Below, piece after piece: positions 1 to 12,353 of a stretch of DNA of 64,000 nt. Under the pieces are notes generated by a model. The model had not been told where the DNA came from. It saw nothing but the letters and a program-made list of their open reading frames with translations, and ran no database searches. Origin of the DNA: Lobosporangium transversale (Eukaryota; Mortierellomycota; Mortierellomycetes; Mortierellales; Mortierellaceae). The position numbers and the translations under genes are program-made. The number at the start of each line of letters is the position of its first letter. The stretch's first letter is position 1. The stretch spans positions 1,116,001 to 1,180,000 of the forward strand of contig NW_019028979.1 in NCBI RefSeq assembly GCF_002105155.1. The letters run 5' to 3'.

Positions 1-2216
1 AATGAAAGAAAGCATCGGGGAATCTATAACAACACGGCCAACAAAAGTGCAAAGTAGAGCGGCATAGTATATTTCAATTATAGATAAATCATTTGTAATT
101 CTGTATTTAGTCCCAGAGTCGCATAAAGAATATCAACATCTACTCGGAGCTACGTACGACCTTGATAGGATAAATATTCTGGTCAGTATTTGATGCTTGG
201 GTATCGGCTCTGGATCTAAGCTCGTATCGTGGAAGGCTTCCCGGTAGTGGTATTTAAGACTGAAATAAAGACCCCGTACAAATAAAAAAAAAAGACCTGG
301 GGAGCAGTGTAAATAAGGTGTGTACGGGCCGTGCAAATAGATTTTTTAAGTATTTGTACGGCCCCCATGTAAATATCTTTTTCCTTTTTTTTTTTTTTTT
401 TTTGGGTCACAGTATTCATATACAATACGACGCACCAAACAGGAAGATCCTATATCGACAGATGCCATCTGAAACTTTGAGATGGTTTAATGATCTCAAG
501 GAATGGATTAATCTAATTGGGGCCCCATATTAAATACACCATTATTTGACAGCCTATTTTTTGGGCAGCCACTTAACTTCACACGCTTGGGTAGCAGCTG
601 GGTTGTCAGATAATGAGGTTATTTGCACGGGGGTTATTATTTCAGTCTTTCAATTAAACCCCGTCTTTAATTGGTGGGCTTCCTCTAAATAAAAATGTCA
701 ATAGACAGGAAGCATTAAGATCGCATAAATATGTTGATGCGCCTCTAACCGTTACTGTCACTGGTGTAGCTGAATGTCGCGATCAAAAAGCTTGGTAGAT
801 CTTTTTTGTTGGATGTCAACAAGTTCAACAGGAGCTCCTGTGCTTCTCATCGGCACAGAATTGTCCTCAGTAACCGAAATACGAGGGTTTTTACAGACAA
901 AACTAGAAGTGAGGCCAAATAACGCTAGGTAGGTTGCCAAGCAAATCATGAGGGTGTTCCGTATTGTGACAGGATGACAGTCAATTATTGGACACTGCTT
1001 TATTTGCGACTCCAGAAATGGGGCAACCCATTTATAAAGCTAGTATCTTATCAATAATCAAAGCTCAGGAAAAACGCATTTTTGGATGGGTATCCCGTTG
1101 TTACCCTTTAATGAGGTATTCGTTAATTGGGGAAATGATATTCGCCCATGTGAAAAAGCTACTACTTGCCAAAAAAAAGACTTTAAATCTGTCTAGCTCT
1201 GTATGAATTGATCAAAATTGCTAAAACCACTTTCTATCTTTTGCAATATTCTCTTGGGAGTGAGCGTATTATCAGACATATATATATATATACGAGAGGC
1301 CTCTTTAAGCATATATCAGTTAGCCAGATGCAACAGAGAGAGTAGCTTCTTTAATCCGATGCTCAAAGATATAGACTAGGGATAGAACCAATACTAAATA
1401 AAAAGAGCAAGTGGATTGGTATAGCATCAGTAGCACAGACCTTTTAATGGTTCTCAAATCTAATCGAGCATGATATGGGCGTTACAAGTTTTCCTTTTCC
1501 AAGCAGGGGAAATTCCTACTGTGCAACCATATTGAGTTCGAACTGACTTACAAAATGAACTGTACTCATCGCCTACCTCCGATGGCAGTAGTAAATCATC
1601 CAGTTATTGCCTCCGGGGCACAAGCTACACAACCGTAAGCTCTGTCATCGATTTTTTCTAGACAATCGTAATGAGTCTGGGAAATATCTTTAAGCCATAG
1701 ACATCAGAACAGTACTCTCTGTAACTGACATGTTCCACACCAATTAGCTATCGAGACAGCACCACAGGAAACCGAACGTCCCTGACTTTGGATTATCCAA
1801 GAAAAAGGAAAGCGAGGATCCATAAGAGAAAAACCAGTGCTTGATGGGCCTATTGAAGGCCTCTATCCAACCTAGTAGCTAGCTTAGTGATAAGCTCAAA
1901 AATATTATCCTAGGCTCTATCAAACGCCATTACTAAAGAGTTAATCTGCTTTGCACTACTTCCTACCAGCCTTGCACTATCGCCAGTAAAGCTACCGCCA
2001 TTCTTTATAACTTCGGTTCGCCTCCAACCGATACCTTGGAGGCTCGGTTGCATCAGCAGTAGAAGTCGTAATAACACAACCAATCATTCAACTATAGGGA
2101 CAGCAATTGTATCTATAGTATCTGCTAGCATCAATATATATAATTTATTCATTACATCAACCAGTTTATCTAATTTTTTTTTTCCCTAAAAAAGCGAGGG
2201 GTGGTATATTAGTGCT
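1..2216. other. gene-poor region
   Basis: I see no convincing gene here. The stretch is AT-rich with many short open frames. The only frame with a protein-like look is a 63-codon minus-strand ORF at 758-949, which has an ATG and a hydrophobic start (see findings). An 8-bp perfect hairpin stem (GCCTCCAA / TTGGAGGC) lies at 2020-2043. Confidence 0.5.
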
Positions 2217-4560
2217 TTACTCTTCATTGACACGAAGGCTATCGACGAACAAGCGATATTTCTGGGCGCCAATATGGTCTAGATTCTCGACATGAAGCGA
2301 GAACTTGAGCTGTTCCTCCGCGCGTTTCTCGCGAACTTCACACCAGTTGCGGCGGTTCAACAGCTTCTTATTCTCAAGTGGGCTACCATCTACATCCTGC
2401 TGGAATATTTCAGTCATTTCCTCTGAGGTATATTCGTTCAGTTTGTAGGTTTTTGACGTCTTGTGCAGCGCAGTGATAACGGCGCCAGGGGGAGGGCCAC
2501 TAACGAATACGAAAATATCGATGCAGAGTGTTAGATACATCTAAAAGAGCATGAATAAAATAAATAAAACCGAAAAAAAAAAAAAAAACTTACTTGACGA
2601 TAGCAGAGGATACAATTTGTACCATGTCGTAAGGATCACTCAACCGATCTTGACTTGCAGAGCCGAACAAGCGTCCAGCGCCTCCCACATGCACCTAATT
2701 AGTCATGAAGCTTGCGTGAGCGTTATTGGGCGCATTTATCTTTTAAGTATTTCAAGGCTTTAACTCTAAACCCAATCAGTTCACTAAAGGCTTACATCAC
2801 CACCAACAAACGTAACACGGATACTCCGCTGAACAGCAATCTGTTGGAGCATTTCAACAAGACGTTTCTTTTCCTCAGTGTGAACTGTGCAGGCCCAGGA
2901 GTCAACCTAAGAATAAAAAAAAATATCAGTAAATGTTCACGACATTTCCTGTAATGTAATCTTTTTTGCTATGGGATGCACTTACCAAATCGTCCAAGAG
3001 CTCAGGTCCAAACTGGCCCAAGACGTTTTCAAAGGCTTTGCATTTACCAAAAATTTTCCCTATTACGCTTCCTCTAGACAGCTTATCACCCATTTTCTCC
3101 AACGCTTCTTCAAAAAGCTTCAAGGCCGGATAGACTAAGGGCGTCCCCAGAACAATGACTAAATGCTTCGTTGTTGGCAACAGTCTGGCTTTGATTTCCT
3201 CCTCCATTAGGTAGTACGTCTCATCCGAGAGAATCATCTCCTTGGAACGCTCTGATCGCGTGTCGGGTAAGACCACAAGCGTGTTCTTACCAAAGTGAGA
3301 AATGCAGCTCCAGCCTTTACCAGATTTTGAAGTCAAGAGCCCTGCCTGCTGAGTACTGCTGGCATTTGTATGCTGCTGAAAGAGAAGATAGAAGCGAGAG
3401 GCAGCTGCACCGATACCTAAAAAAAAAAAAAAAAAAAAAAAAGTTAGAGCTGCTATAGTATTGTGTTTTAGTCTGAGTGCCCTCTCATAAAGATTCCAAC
3501 TGAAATGAATGGAAGCGGCAGACTTGCATTCGATTAAAGATGAAAGAAGGAGGTTGCTATGATGTCTGCGATGTTATCTTCCCTTACCTTGCATGACCTC
3601 ACAGAGCTGATACCTTTCAGGATAGGAACCATAGCCATCCAGGATGTCGTGATCATCCCAAGTGTTGACCGAAGGAATTACAGAGAGAGCTTTGGAGTAA
3701 GTGCCAATGGTATAATGTTGGATATAATGCTCAAAATAATATTTCTCGACTGCATATTTCTTCTCGTTATTGAATTCAGTGGCGATACGCATGTCCCCAT
3801 CCATTTTTAGCCACTCAACCATCTCGGGTGTTGCTAATACATCATCATTGTAGATTTGATCACCGCCGCCGACCATGGCATGAAACGGCTTCTTGTCATG
3901 AGTGGCCAGCAGGTCATCCCATAGAGGGTTTGCTCCATTAAAATTCTTTTCAGGATCCTCGACGTCGGATGTGAATCCATTGCAAGAGTAGAATGCCCAA
4001 TTGTAGCCTTCGTCCAGAGCAGGAAGATAAAAGTTCCACTTCTGAGGCTCATCAACGCGTTCACCATTTTCAGTTTCGAACCAATACTCGATCATCTTTT
4101 CGCGATGAGACATCAGTCTTAAATGGATATCATAACGGAAGAAATGATTGCCTTCCCAGGATTCCAGATGGCGTGGATGTGAAAACCCAACACGGGCTTT
4201 GGTGGGGTCGCGGATAATGAGGCGTGGAGGAAGCCCTTCCTTGTCGGTGACAATCAGGCAAGAGCCTATCCAGCGACGCTTTTCAACCAAAATGTCCTGG
4301 AACCGAAGGACGGGCCCACACTTGAACTGAGTAGCAGGACGGATGACTTCGTAGTCTTGACGGATGACTTCGACGGAGCAATCATCACACTGATCTTCTT
4401 CGTCCAAAAGCGGATCTACTATACAGGCATCCTTTTCGTGAATGGAGACAGTAGCTTCTTCCTTGTCATCTTTTCCAAAGAGGGTAGTGACCTTGCTACC
4501 AATCTTGGACACAAAGTCTCCAACAATAGATAGATGAGGATGGTCTTCGTGGAATGTCAT
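2217..4560 (-). CDS. PhoD-like metallophosphatase
   Basis: A five-exon gene on the minus strand: 4560-3588, 3416-2986, 2906-2796, 2694-2594, 2499-2217. All introns are GT-AG and the sum is in frame, giving 632 residues. The product is a fungal PhoD-family phosphodiesterase/phosphatase. Metal-binding motifs visible are GGGDQIYND (about residue 231), WDDHDILDGYG (about 301), and VTFVGGDVHVGGAG in exons 3-4, the expected Asp/Asn/His clusters of a calcineurin-like fold. No signal peptide is seen, so it is probably intracellular; the substrate cannot be read from sequence. The start is the ATG at 4560, with no better upstream choice. Intron 1 ends in a 23-nt poly-T tract just before the acceptor. 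The C-terminal exon holds a basic/acidic region typical of the fungal form. Family assignment is strong; the function in vivo is not known to me. Confidence 0.88.
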
Positions 4561-5844
4561 GAATGGAGAATGGGTAAATAAAGTGTATAAGAAAGGATAA
4601 GGAGCAGAAATAGTAAAAAAAGAAAGATGAGAGGAAAAGCAGTGGTATAAATATTCGTAAAAGTCTTCAGAGAGTTAATATATAACGCCAAAGTCTAAGG
4701 GCATGCGATGCTAAAGACAGTTAAATAGATTTTTGGTCGGTGCCATCGTTGGTACTTGAAGGGAAGTCCGCATTTAATGTTGAAAGTACTCTGAAATTAA
4801 GCATAGTGTATATCTTACATGAATTAAAGAGGTGTTGGCATGAATAGATGAGAGCAAGAGATTAAACGGAGAAACCTTTCCACGAGGACGAGAGAGTACA
4901 AATATGGACTTTGCCAATAAACAAAGGGCTTTGATATGAACGGGCTAAATGATCAACACCTTTTGAGATTAGGATCGCTGTGTGCCTGAGATATATATAT
5001 ATCTGAATATATACTATATAGCCAAACAAAACGGCTCACTAGGGTATTCATTGTTCAGCTATTGAAAAAGGTTGTTCCTGTGGATGCTTTCTTCCTCCGA
5101 CAAAGTAAAAATAAAACCATTAATGGATTAGCGGATGCAGCAAAATGGTGGCCGAATATATGTCATAGTATACATCACTAAATAACTTTGTACATGTATG
5201 TTAATTTCGCCCTCGCTAAATGACAATGTCAAAGATAGCCATCTGTCTGAATGATAAAAGTTTTTTTTTTTTTTTTTTCACCAACAAGGCTTTCAACATT
5301 AGTTTTTACAAGTTTAAAAAAAAAGTCCTAAGCTCATGAAATACCAACATGCACGTGGCGTAGAGCGAAATAAGGTCTCTTTTTGTGTGCGTTGGATTGC
5401 GTATATTGCCTCTCTCCTTGGTCAGTCAGAAATGCCTCATGTGCAAAAGGCGGATAGTTTGTAGGAAATAATGAATGATTGACTGACCTATTCCACCCCG
5501 ATCCAAATGTGACCGTGTGCCATTTGTGCATTGTGTGTGCTTGAGAAGGCTTTTGTTCATATCACGATTGGGTGCGAGAAATGAAAAAAAGTGGCCCTTG
5601 CTTTGGCCTTTCTTTCTGTCTACAAAAAATTGAGTACGGGCCACATCTCTGAGCTTTCTTTTTTCATTATTTTTCTTGAATAAGTTAAAGGCAATTACCT
5701 CTTACCCCTTGTAAGAGCAAGGTTATGGTTGCTCCATCATTTTATTGACCAAAGCGTTTGTTAGCTTAATCCAGGATTCTATTAACAAATACGTTTGTCT
5801 AAATGAACATAAAAATTAGGTCAAGACTGATTCAAGCATTTTAT

Positions 5845-5911
5845 TTCTCTCTCTCTCTCTCTCACTCTCTCACTCTCTCTCTCTCTCTCTCTCTCTTTCC
5901 CTCTTTCTCTC
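5845..5911. repeat. CT-dinucleotide microsatellite
   Basis: A pyrimidine tract of mostly CT repeats, interrupted by CTCACT units, lies about 330 bp upstream of the RRM gene start. It may act as a promoter pyrimidine tract or in the 5' leader. Confidence 0.8.
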
Positions 5912-5991
5912 TTATACACTTTATTATTTTTGTTTCATTTCTTTCTACATCGAGCCGATTTACATTCCTTCTGCTTCTTATCATCATCAAC

Positions 5992-6063
5992 ATTATCAAC
6001 ATTATCAACATTATCAACATTATCAACATTATCAACATTATCAACATTATCAACATTATCAAC
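5992..6063. repeat. nonamer repeat ATTATCAAC x8
   Basis: Eight exact tandem copies of ATTATCAAC, followed by degenerate ATCATCAAC-type units to about 6093. Each copy contains TTATCA, which read on the other strand is TGATAA, a match to the WGATAR consensus of GATA-family factors. The array lies 170-245 bp upstream of the RRM gene start. Confidence 0.9.
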
Positions 6064-6165
6064 ATCATCAACATCATCATCAACATCATCATCACATTTT
6101 CATCAGTTTACAGGCTGAGTGTTGAGTGAGCATCTTGCTCCCTTGCTCCTTGTTACTGTTACAAA

Positions 6166-6203
<38 letters not shown>

Positions 6204-6234
6204 ATTTTAAAGAAATTGATTGAGAGAAACGGAC

Positions 6235-7122
6235 ATGACCATCCATTCTATTTCCAACCCGTCTTCCACTGCTTCGTCCCCTGTCCTCTCCTCCTCTCCC
6301 TCCACTTCCAGTACTACACCAGTAGCTTCTCACTGGTCTCCGGTTTCATCTGCCTCCCTTACTTCTGTCACGGCTGCCATGACCGCTACTCAGAGCGGAA
6401 ACGGAAATGGAAATGGGCAGTTTTGGGGTTCTTCAGGACTTGATTTGTCATCCTCTTTGAGTTCGATGAAAGGGATTGATATCCTCAATAGCGGTTTCCA
6501 CAGTACTAATGAGAGCATCAATGGAGGAGGAGGAGGGAACTTTAATATCACGGACTACTTTAGCTCCAGCATCCCCAAAACATATAACAATGGCAGCGAG
6601 CGAACAGAGCGGAGCAATAGTATTCACATCGGAAGTCTAACCAACGGGTTGAATAGCCTCAGCTTGGTAGCTGCTCAGCAAAGCCATAATCCAACGACAT
6701 CGTCATCGCTTTGTTCAGGTCTGTACAGCAATAACAACAGCAGTTTTACGACTTTCAATAGCGGTAATGGCACGATCAATGCCTCCATCAATAACACCCA
6801 TGGCAATGGCAATGGTAATGGCAATAGCAATGGCAATCAACAAGAAGAGATCTCGACTATCTTTGTGGTAGGCTTTCCTGATGACATGCAGGAGCGAGAG
6901 TTCCAAAACATGTTTGTCTTTACTCCAGGTTTTGAGGCAGCGACTCTCAAAATCCCTAACAAGGATCAGCAAGAGGATGATGTGTTGACTCTTGGGGTAA
7001 ATGGAATTAATCCTCGCAAGCAGATTGTAAGTTTTTATTATCCATATATTTTTATCCTCTATCTCCTAACAAATGAATGAGGGTTGCTGAGGTAGTTCTC
7101 ATTCCTTGTTCGTCTGCATGTC

Positions 7123-7153
<31 letters not shown>

Positions 7154-8597
7154 TGAGTGGTTGGTTGTGTTTACCAGCATGAAAAAGTAAACAAATGACA
7201 TGTACGCTTGGCCAACAGCACCAAACAGTGAGCGAGCACGGAGCAATGACAACCATCAAACGCTAAAAAAGAGAAGGGCCAATAGAACTTATCAAATTTG
7301 AACTGCTCATCTTATCAACATGGTATTATAGATTGGATTTGCAAAATTCCGTACCCATCAGGAAGCGTTGCAGGCCATTAGTGTGCTTAGTGGACGTAGA
7401 GTTGATGCAGAGAAGGGGTCTCTTCTTAAGGCTGAGATGGCGAAGAAGAACTTACACACCCGTCGAGGACTTTCGAATGAACTTGTTACTACATCCGGAT
7501 ATAACTCTGCTGCAGCTATCCCTCCCACCCCTATTGGTATCAATGCTAACTACAACGGCCCTTCTAATGGCAAGCTTCCTCATCTTTTGCAGCACCGGAA
7601 CAGCCTCGCAGGCACTGCCGCCTATGATGCCTTTCACTCTGTACCCTGCAGCCCTGCTTTACCGAGTGATCTGCTTTCAACTCATGATTATCCTAGCAGT
7701 TACGATCTATACGCAGATGTTTATGCTCCCAATAATTCAAATCTAACCTTCGCCGAGTCTTTTGGTGGTCGCCGTCAAAATTCAATACAACAGCAATCTG
7801 ATTTCTCATCTTTGTTCATGGGCCGCCAAAGTATACACGATATGAATGGAGTGGACCCTTTGTCGACAGGAAGTCTTGGTAACAATGCTGGAGGTCTCGT
7901 TAACTCGATCGCTGGCTCGTTTCCTAGCTCTTTCAGTAGCCGACACATTGGACCTGCTAGCTCCCAGCGCTTCAGCAAAAGCTTTTTAGAATCTGATGGG
8001 GACACATCTATGCCCTCTTCTGGATTTATCTCAAAGTCAATTCCAGCTCATACAGAGCGTGGTTTCAATAGCGTCCTTTTCAACAATGAGGATGTACCTA
8101 ACCCAAGATTTCAAGGTTTACCGATTAATGCTACAGCAACAGCGCCACTGGTAGCACCAACAATCCCTTCGTCTGGTGTGGCTTCTCCTGCATTCCGTCC
8201 ACCCATTAACCCTGGTGATCAGAACCCACCTTGCAATACTCTCTACGTAGGAAACTTGCCAATGAACACATCCGAAGAGGAACTTCGAGCATTATTCTCA
8301 CGCTGTCCAGGTTATAGGCGTTTATGTTTCCGAACAAAATCAAATGGACCAATGTGTTTTGTTGAGTTTGAGAATATTGAATACGCAACCCAAGCCTTGA
8401 ACGAGCTCTATGGAAATCCTCTCAGTAACTCAGTCAAAGGAGGTATCCGTCTCAGCTACTCAAAGAATCCACTCGGTGTCCGCAACTCGACACCATCCCA
8501 GCCCAGTGGACTCAGCAACCAGCTACATAACATGAATGGCACACCTTTCTTGGATCGTCGTGATAGCATGACCGCGATGTTTGAACAGCATTATTAA
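6235..8597 (+). CDS. Whi3/Scw1-type RNA-binding protein, two RRMs
   Basis: Two exons, 6235-7026 and 7332-8597, with a GT-AG intron that joins in frame (685 residues). The first in-frame ATG is at 6235. RRM1 (about 205-300) begins at [10 protein letters not shown] and runs across the splice into [18 protein letters not shown]2 (about 565-645) has [24 protein letters not shown] and [16 protein letters not shown], which is the diagnostic second RRM of budding-yeast Whi3 and fission-yeast Scw1. The rest is Ser/Asn/Gly-rich and probably disordered, including an (NG)n run around residue 190. Known members bind mRNAs and affect cell size, polarity and cell-wall integrity; that role here is inferred. 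The intron includes a 26-nt poly-T run. Confidence 0.9.
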
Positions 8598-10965
8598 GTT
8601 AGCGGTTATTCTTCAGACTTTTTTTATTTCATTTTATTGTTATTCTGCTTATTTTGGCATTTTGATACTTAGGCATACTTTTCTTTTTTTTTTTTTTTTG
8701 AAGACGACCAAAGATCATATTCGACATTCTTCTTTTGTTCTATATCCAACAGATCAGTCGAAGCATACCCCTTATCTTACAGTTCAAAGACAACATCTAT
8801 ACATAGTTGGCATCAGCATATCATTTTTTCATTAGCATTCATAAAGGAAAAGAACATTATTACTGTTAGCTGTCCATATTTCTCAAGGATTCGGCGACCC
8901 TGGAGGTTGCTTCGGGGTTGCTACGTAGATAGAGTGGTGCTAGAGATCTAAAATATCTTTCTAAAAGATTTTAATCTCATCAATACTACCCACGAGTAGT
9001 CCCTTTTCCCAGTGACCCAACTAGAGGGTTGCATCCTAAAGCGAATGGAGTGGATGTTTATTACTAAGCTTAGGGGGATGTATTGATGATAGGGAACCGA
9101 CTAGTGTCGTTTAGTCCACCTCTCTATCGGTGTCCCTGGTATCGATTACTCGCAAAAAAAAAGTTGCAAGCAAGGACAGGAGGACAGGAAAGACAATGTG
9201 AGCAAATCGCATGTATGGGTGTGTATCCAATGACGAGCCAAGGTAGACCCATGGCCTTCTGTGGAGCTATCTGTTAACTAATAAGTTTTGTGTGTACATC
9301 TACAAAAAAAGAAAAAAAAAGAAAAACTTTGAATGATGAGGCCCCGCTTCTCTTCTTCCTATCCTCTTTTTCTTCTCGTTCGTCCATTCTACTTTCTCTT
9401 TCTCTTCAGAAGTAATAGCAACCTCTTTTCACATAGCCCAAGGCTCTATTATTAAGAAATAGCGTGATATACTCGGAGCTTAACCCTGTCCTATTTCCTT
9501 TGCAAAAGTATTTCGTCGCCTTTACTTCTCGGATCTTTTGTCTCTGGATCCACGGCCAATGCTTAGTATTTGGATGGCTATAAGCACTCCTAGCATATTT
9601 ATAGAATACCACTATGAAAAGAACAGAGTAAGCATCTCTCAGTCTCTCTATTCTCACAAGTCGACTTTCTTTTGAATACGATCGTTATGATATGGTGAGC
9701 CGACATCATCAGTAATATCAATGTCTCTCATATACCAATGAGCGTAAGGCTTACTTATCCTCAATTAAGATGCCTTCACCAGTGCCAACTACATCTGCTT
9801 ATAACCATATGCCTTTCAGTGTTCTTGACTATGCTGGCGAAGCATCCATGATGACTGCAACGACTACGTGTATTGCCTCAAGAGAGCGTGACTTCATTGG
9901 TAAGAGCGAGGATATCAACAAATGTAATAAGGCCTCACCTGCCCATACTCCTAACAACAATAACACATTTGAATATATCACCGCCCAAAATAAAATCCTT
10001 GCCAATACAACGATCCTAGGGAAAGGAAAAAGGAGCGTTAATCACGTCAACAAGCGCCCCTGCTAAAATACACTGACCCGCTAGCATGACTCGCGCTAAT
10101 ATAAAGACTCTAGTAATAGCTTCTACTTCAGGTAGAGTATCTACTGGGCAGCCCTGCCATTCATCTGAGTATAGCAAGTGAGATACCGGCGCTAGATCAG
10201 GCGAGGGCGCAGCTGAGACAAATACAAGCGGGCAAAGTTTTGCTGTGAAGCTTTGCTTATCGGTGAGAAGCGATTGATTAGAACCGTAGGCTTCATAAGG
10301 ACTCCGGAGGGTACTATGGGATATGACCAATTGGGTCAGGCTCAATGAAGTCGTGCTAGGAAGCGGTAGGTTTTGGAGCATGATAGATTGGATGTTGAGG
10401 TGTAAAGGTCAGAATGAGGATGGGGGAGCCCTTTCTAGATCTTTTACGCCTTTATTGGTTGCAAAATACAGGATAGAAGGTGATGGAACGAGATGGTTTT
10501 GTTAACATCAGGCAAAGTTAGGGAGTGCAGCAGTTCCAGCAGGCGAATGGTGATAAAAGCTAGATTAATGAGGCACCGAGCATCTAATATATAACGCATT
10601 AGCGCGTTTTCTTCTTTCTACTTCTTTGCCTAATGTTATAGTGGGTGTAAAACGAGAAAAGATCAAGCAATCTATTATAAGAGCAGAGCTTGATATATTT
10701 CCTATAACAAATAGTGATAACATGTAGCGTAGTTTTTTTTACTCGAAATGCCTTACCTTGCTCGGCAAGAAGTATGTGCCCTAAGCTCCTCAGCTCGTAT
10801 AAATATTTGCTCTAAGTACCGAGGGTTTATTTGTATTTCTTCATCTTCAGCTTCATTACCATCTTCTCCCCTTGACACGCTCATAGGTACTATCCACCAA
10901 ACCCGGCACTTATTCTTTACAAGGTGAAACGCGAAACCAAGCACTCAAACCCTTTGCCTTTGACC
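8598..10965. other. gene-poor region upstream of the secreted pair
   Basis: No gene is supported. Open frames of 98 codons (9770-10066, plus) and 121 codons (10016-10381, minus) overlap on opposite strands and match nothing I recognise. The minus frame has hydrophobic stretches that could be a relic of a membrane protein. A TATAAATA box is at 10798-10805. Confidence 0.45.
10798..10805 (+). promoter_or_regulatory. TATA box of the first secreted-protein gene
   Basis: TATAAATA lies 160 bp upstream of the ATG at 10966. A matching element lies about 120 bp upstream of the paralogue, which supports a shared promoter layout with a leader of roughly 90-135 nt. Confidence 0.5.
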
Positions 10966-11577
10966 ATGAAAAACATCCTTTCACTCAGCGCTGCCTTCGC
11001 GGTCTTTGCCATGTCATCTGCGGCCCCTTTGGTCGAGCTCGAAACCAAGCCTATGGTTGAACTTAGGCATTCGCCTATCGAGAAGCAGCAGATCGGCGGC
11101 CTCAGCTCACCCTCAGCTCTTGCATCCACGCTCAACACTGCGTCGGGGCCCATCAACTATGGCAATCTTAATTTGGGGACAGGTATGCAGCCTAGTCAAG
11201 TGGTCCATTATGGGATCGAGAACCAACCCAGCCACGGGTTCATTGCGCCCATGGTTGCTACTACCACTGCCAAGGAAGCTATGTTTCAATTGGCACATGT
11301 AGACAAAGCCGAGGGGCCAGTCGTAAATGCGGATTTGGAGGTCGGCAAGTTGATCTTGAAGGGTGATGTCAGCAAGTACGCAGGCGCCTCGAGTGAGAGT
11401 TTCAATGATAATGATACCAACGATGATGAGAATGTGGATGTTGCTGAGTGGGGTCGTTATGGATGGGGACACCGCCAGCCTTATTGGTGGTATCGCCATG
11501 GTGACTGGCACCGGCGTCGACCCTATCGCCGTATCCCACCTTGGTGGTACAGAAGGGGAAATCCCATGGCTGCCTAA
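10966..11577 (+). CDS. secreted acidic-linker / cationic Trp-rich tail protein, copy 1
   Basis: A single-exon gene for 203 residues that I do not recognise from any named family. The N-terminus is a clear signal peptide (MKNILSLSAAFAVFAMSSAA). A conserved middle block follows, with QQIGGLS, GPINYGN, QPSQVVHYG, ENQP and TTAKEAMFQ, shared with the next gene. Then comes an acidic Asn/Asp stretch (eight acidic residues within about 19) and a final segment of about 40 residues containing ten Arg, three His and seven Trp, including PYWWYRH and IPPWWYRRG. The layout of signal, pro-region, acidic linker and cationic Trp-rich end is that of an antimicrobial-peptide precursor, but metal binding or wall binding would also fit. 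RR pairs in the tail are possible Kex2 sites. There are no cysteines in the mature part. Function is inference. Confidence 0.8.
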   Translation: MKNILSLSAAFAVFAMSSAAPLVELETKPMVELRHSPIEKQQIGGLSSPSALASTLNTASGPINYGNLNLGTGMQPSQVVHYGIENQPSHGFIAPMVATTTAKEAMFQLAHVDKAEGPVVNADLEVGKLILKGDVSKYAGASSESFNDNDTNDDENVDVAEWGRYGWGHRQPYWWYRHGDWHRRRPYRRIPPWWYRRGNPMAA

Positions 11578-12353
11578 TCAAGTTTTCATTCCATAGGGTA
11601 CTATTTGTACTAGTTCCTTAGGCTATCAGATACTGCTCCAATAAAGAAGACATGTGCAATAACTACGGACAGCTTAACCTTTCTTCCTCTCTCTTTTTAT
11701 TATTACTATTATCATTGTTTTGTTCCTTTATTGACCAAGGAATAATGAATAAAGGAAAAAAAAAAGCCTAAGATGATTTATATTCGGGCCATTGCTACTG
11801 GAGACGAAAAGTATTGAAGCGATAAAATGATCTGAAATGCTGCTTGATCCTTTATTGGTGTGAAAAAAAAAAAAAGTAGGCTATGCGCGTTGGTTAGCAT
11901 TTAGGGACGCGCCTTGCAGGCCCGACGCGCTTTGGTTTAAATCCAAGGCTTGTCAAGCGCTAAACTAGGTTTGCCCGTCCATAGGCTTCCCGATGGTACA
12001 TAGTTATATTACGCATGCCAATTCCTTTTTTTTTTTTTGCCATCCATATCAACCATTATCAGAAAGCTCCGAGTTTCACAAGACCGATCAAAAGATTATC
12101 ACAGATGTTACGGAGGATTATATTATTTTTATTGCTGGTTAGCGTGCTCTAATGACATCCACGCAAACCTTTGTTTGCGCCTGAGTATTAGCAGAATGTT
12201 CAGTTGGTATAGCTCTCTAATTTAGTATAAATAAGATTGCTCATCCCAAAAAAAAAAGACAGCGGCAATTAGCTTCTATTCACTACAACAGTGACTTCAT
12301 TCACCAACCAATCCAAGCACAAATTTCACATCATCTCTTTTTTGCAGTGTCCG
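11578..12353. other. spacer between the secreted paralogues
   Basis: No gene. At 11840-11975 there is a stretch with a tRNA-like T-arm (GGTTTAAATCC flanked by a five-base pairing stem) but no matching acceptor stem, so no tRNA is called. A TATA box for the second copy is at 12226-12234. Confidence 0.5.
12226..12234 (+). promoter_or_regulatory. TATA box of the second secreted-protein gene
   Basis: TATAAATAA lies about 120 bp upstream of the ATG at 12354, in the same arrangement as the first copy. Confidence 0.5.

Larger units (their letters stand above)
4561..6234. other. divergent intergenic region, PhoD / Whi3-like
   Basis: No gene is supported. It holds the upstream regions of the minus-strand PhoD gene and the plus-strand RRM gene, a CT microsatellite (5845-5911), a nine-base repeat array (5992-6063), and a poly-T run of about 31 nt at 6172-6202 just ahead of the RRM start codon. 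Confidence 0.6.

Noticed and set aside
5803-6129. Open frames over the CT and ATTATCAAC repeats
   Set aside because: Translation of simple repeats (poly-Ile/Asn, poly-Ser/Thr) in several frames; no coding sign.
6220-6234. Earlier start for the Whi3-like gene
   Set aside because: The codon at 6220 is TTG; the first ATG is at 6235.
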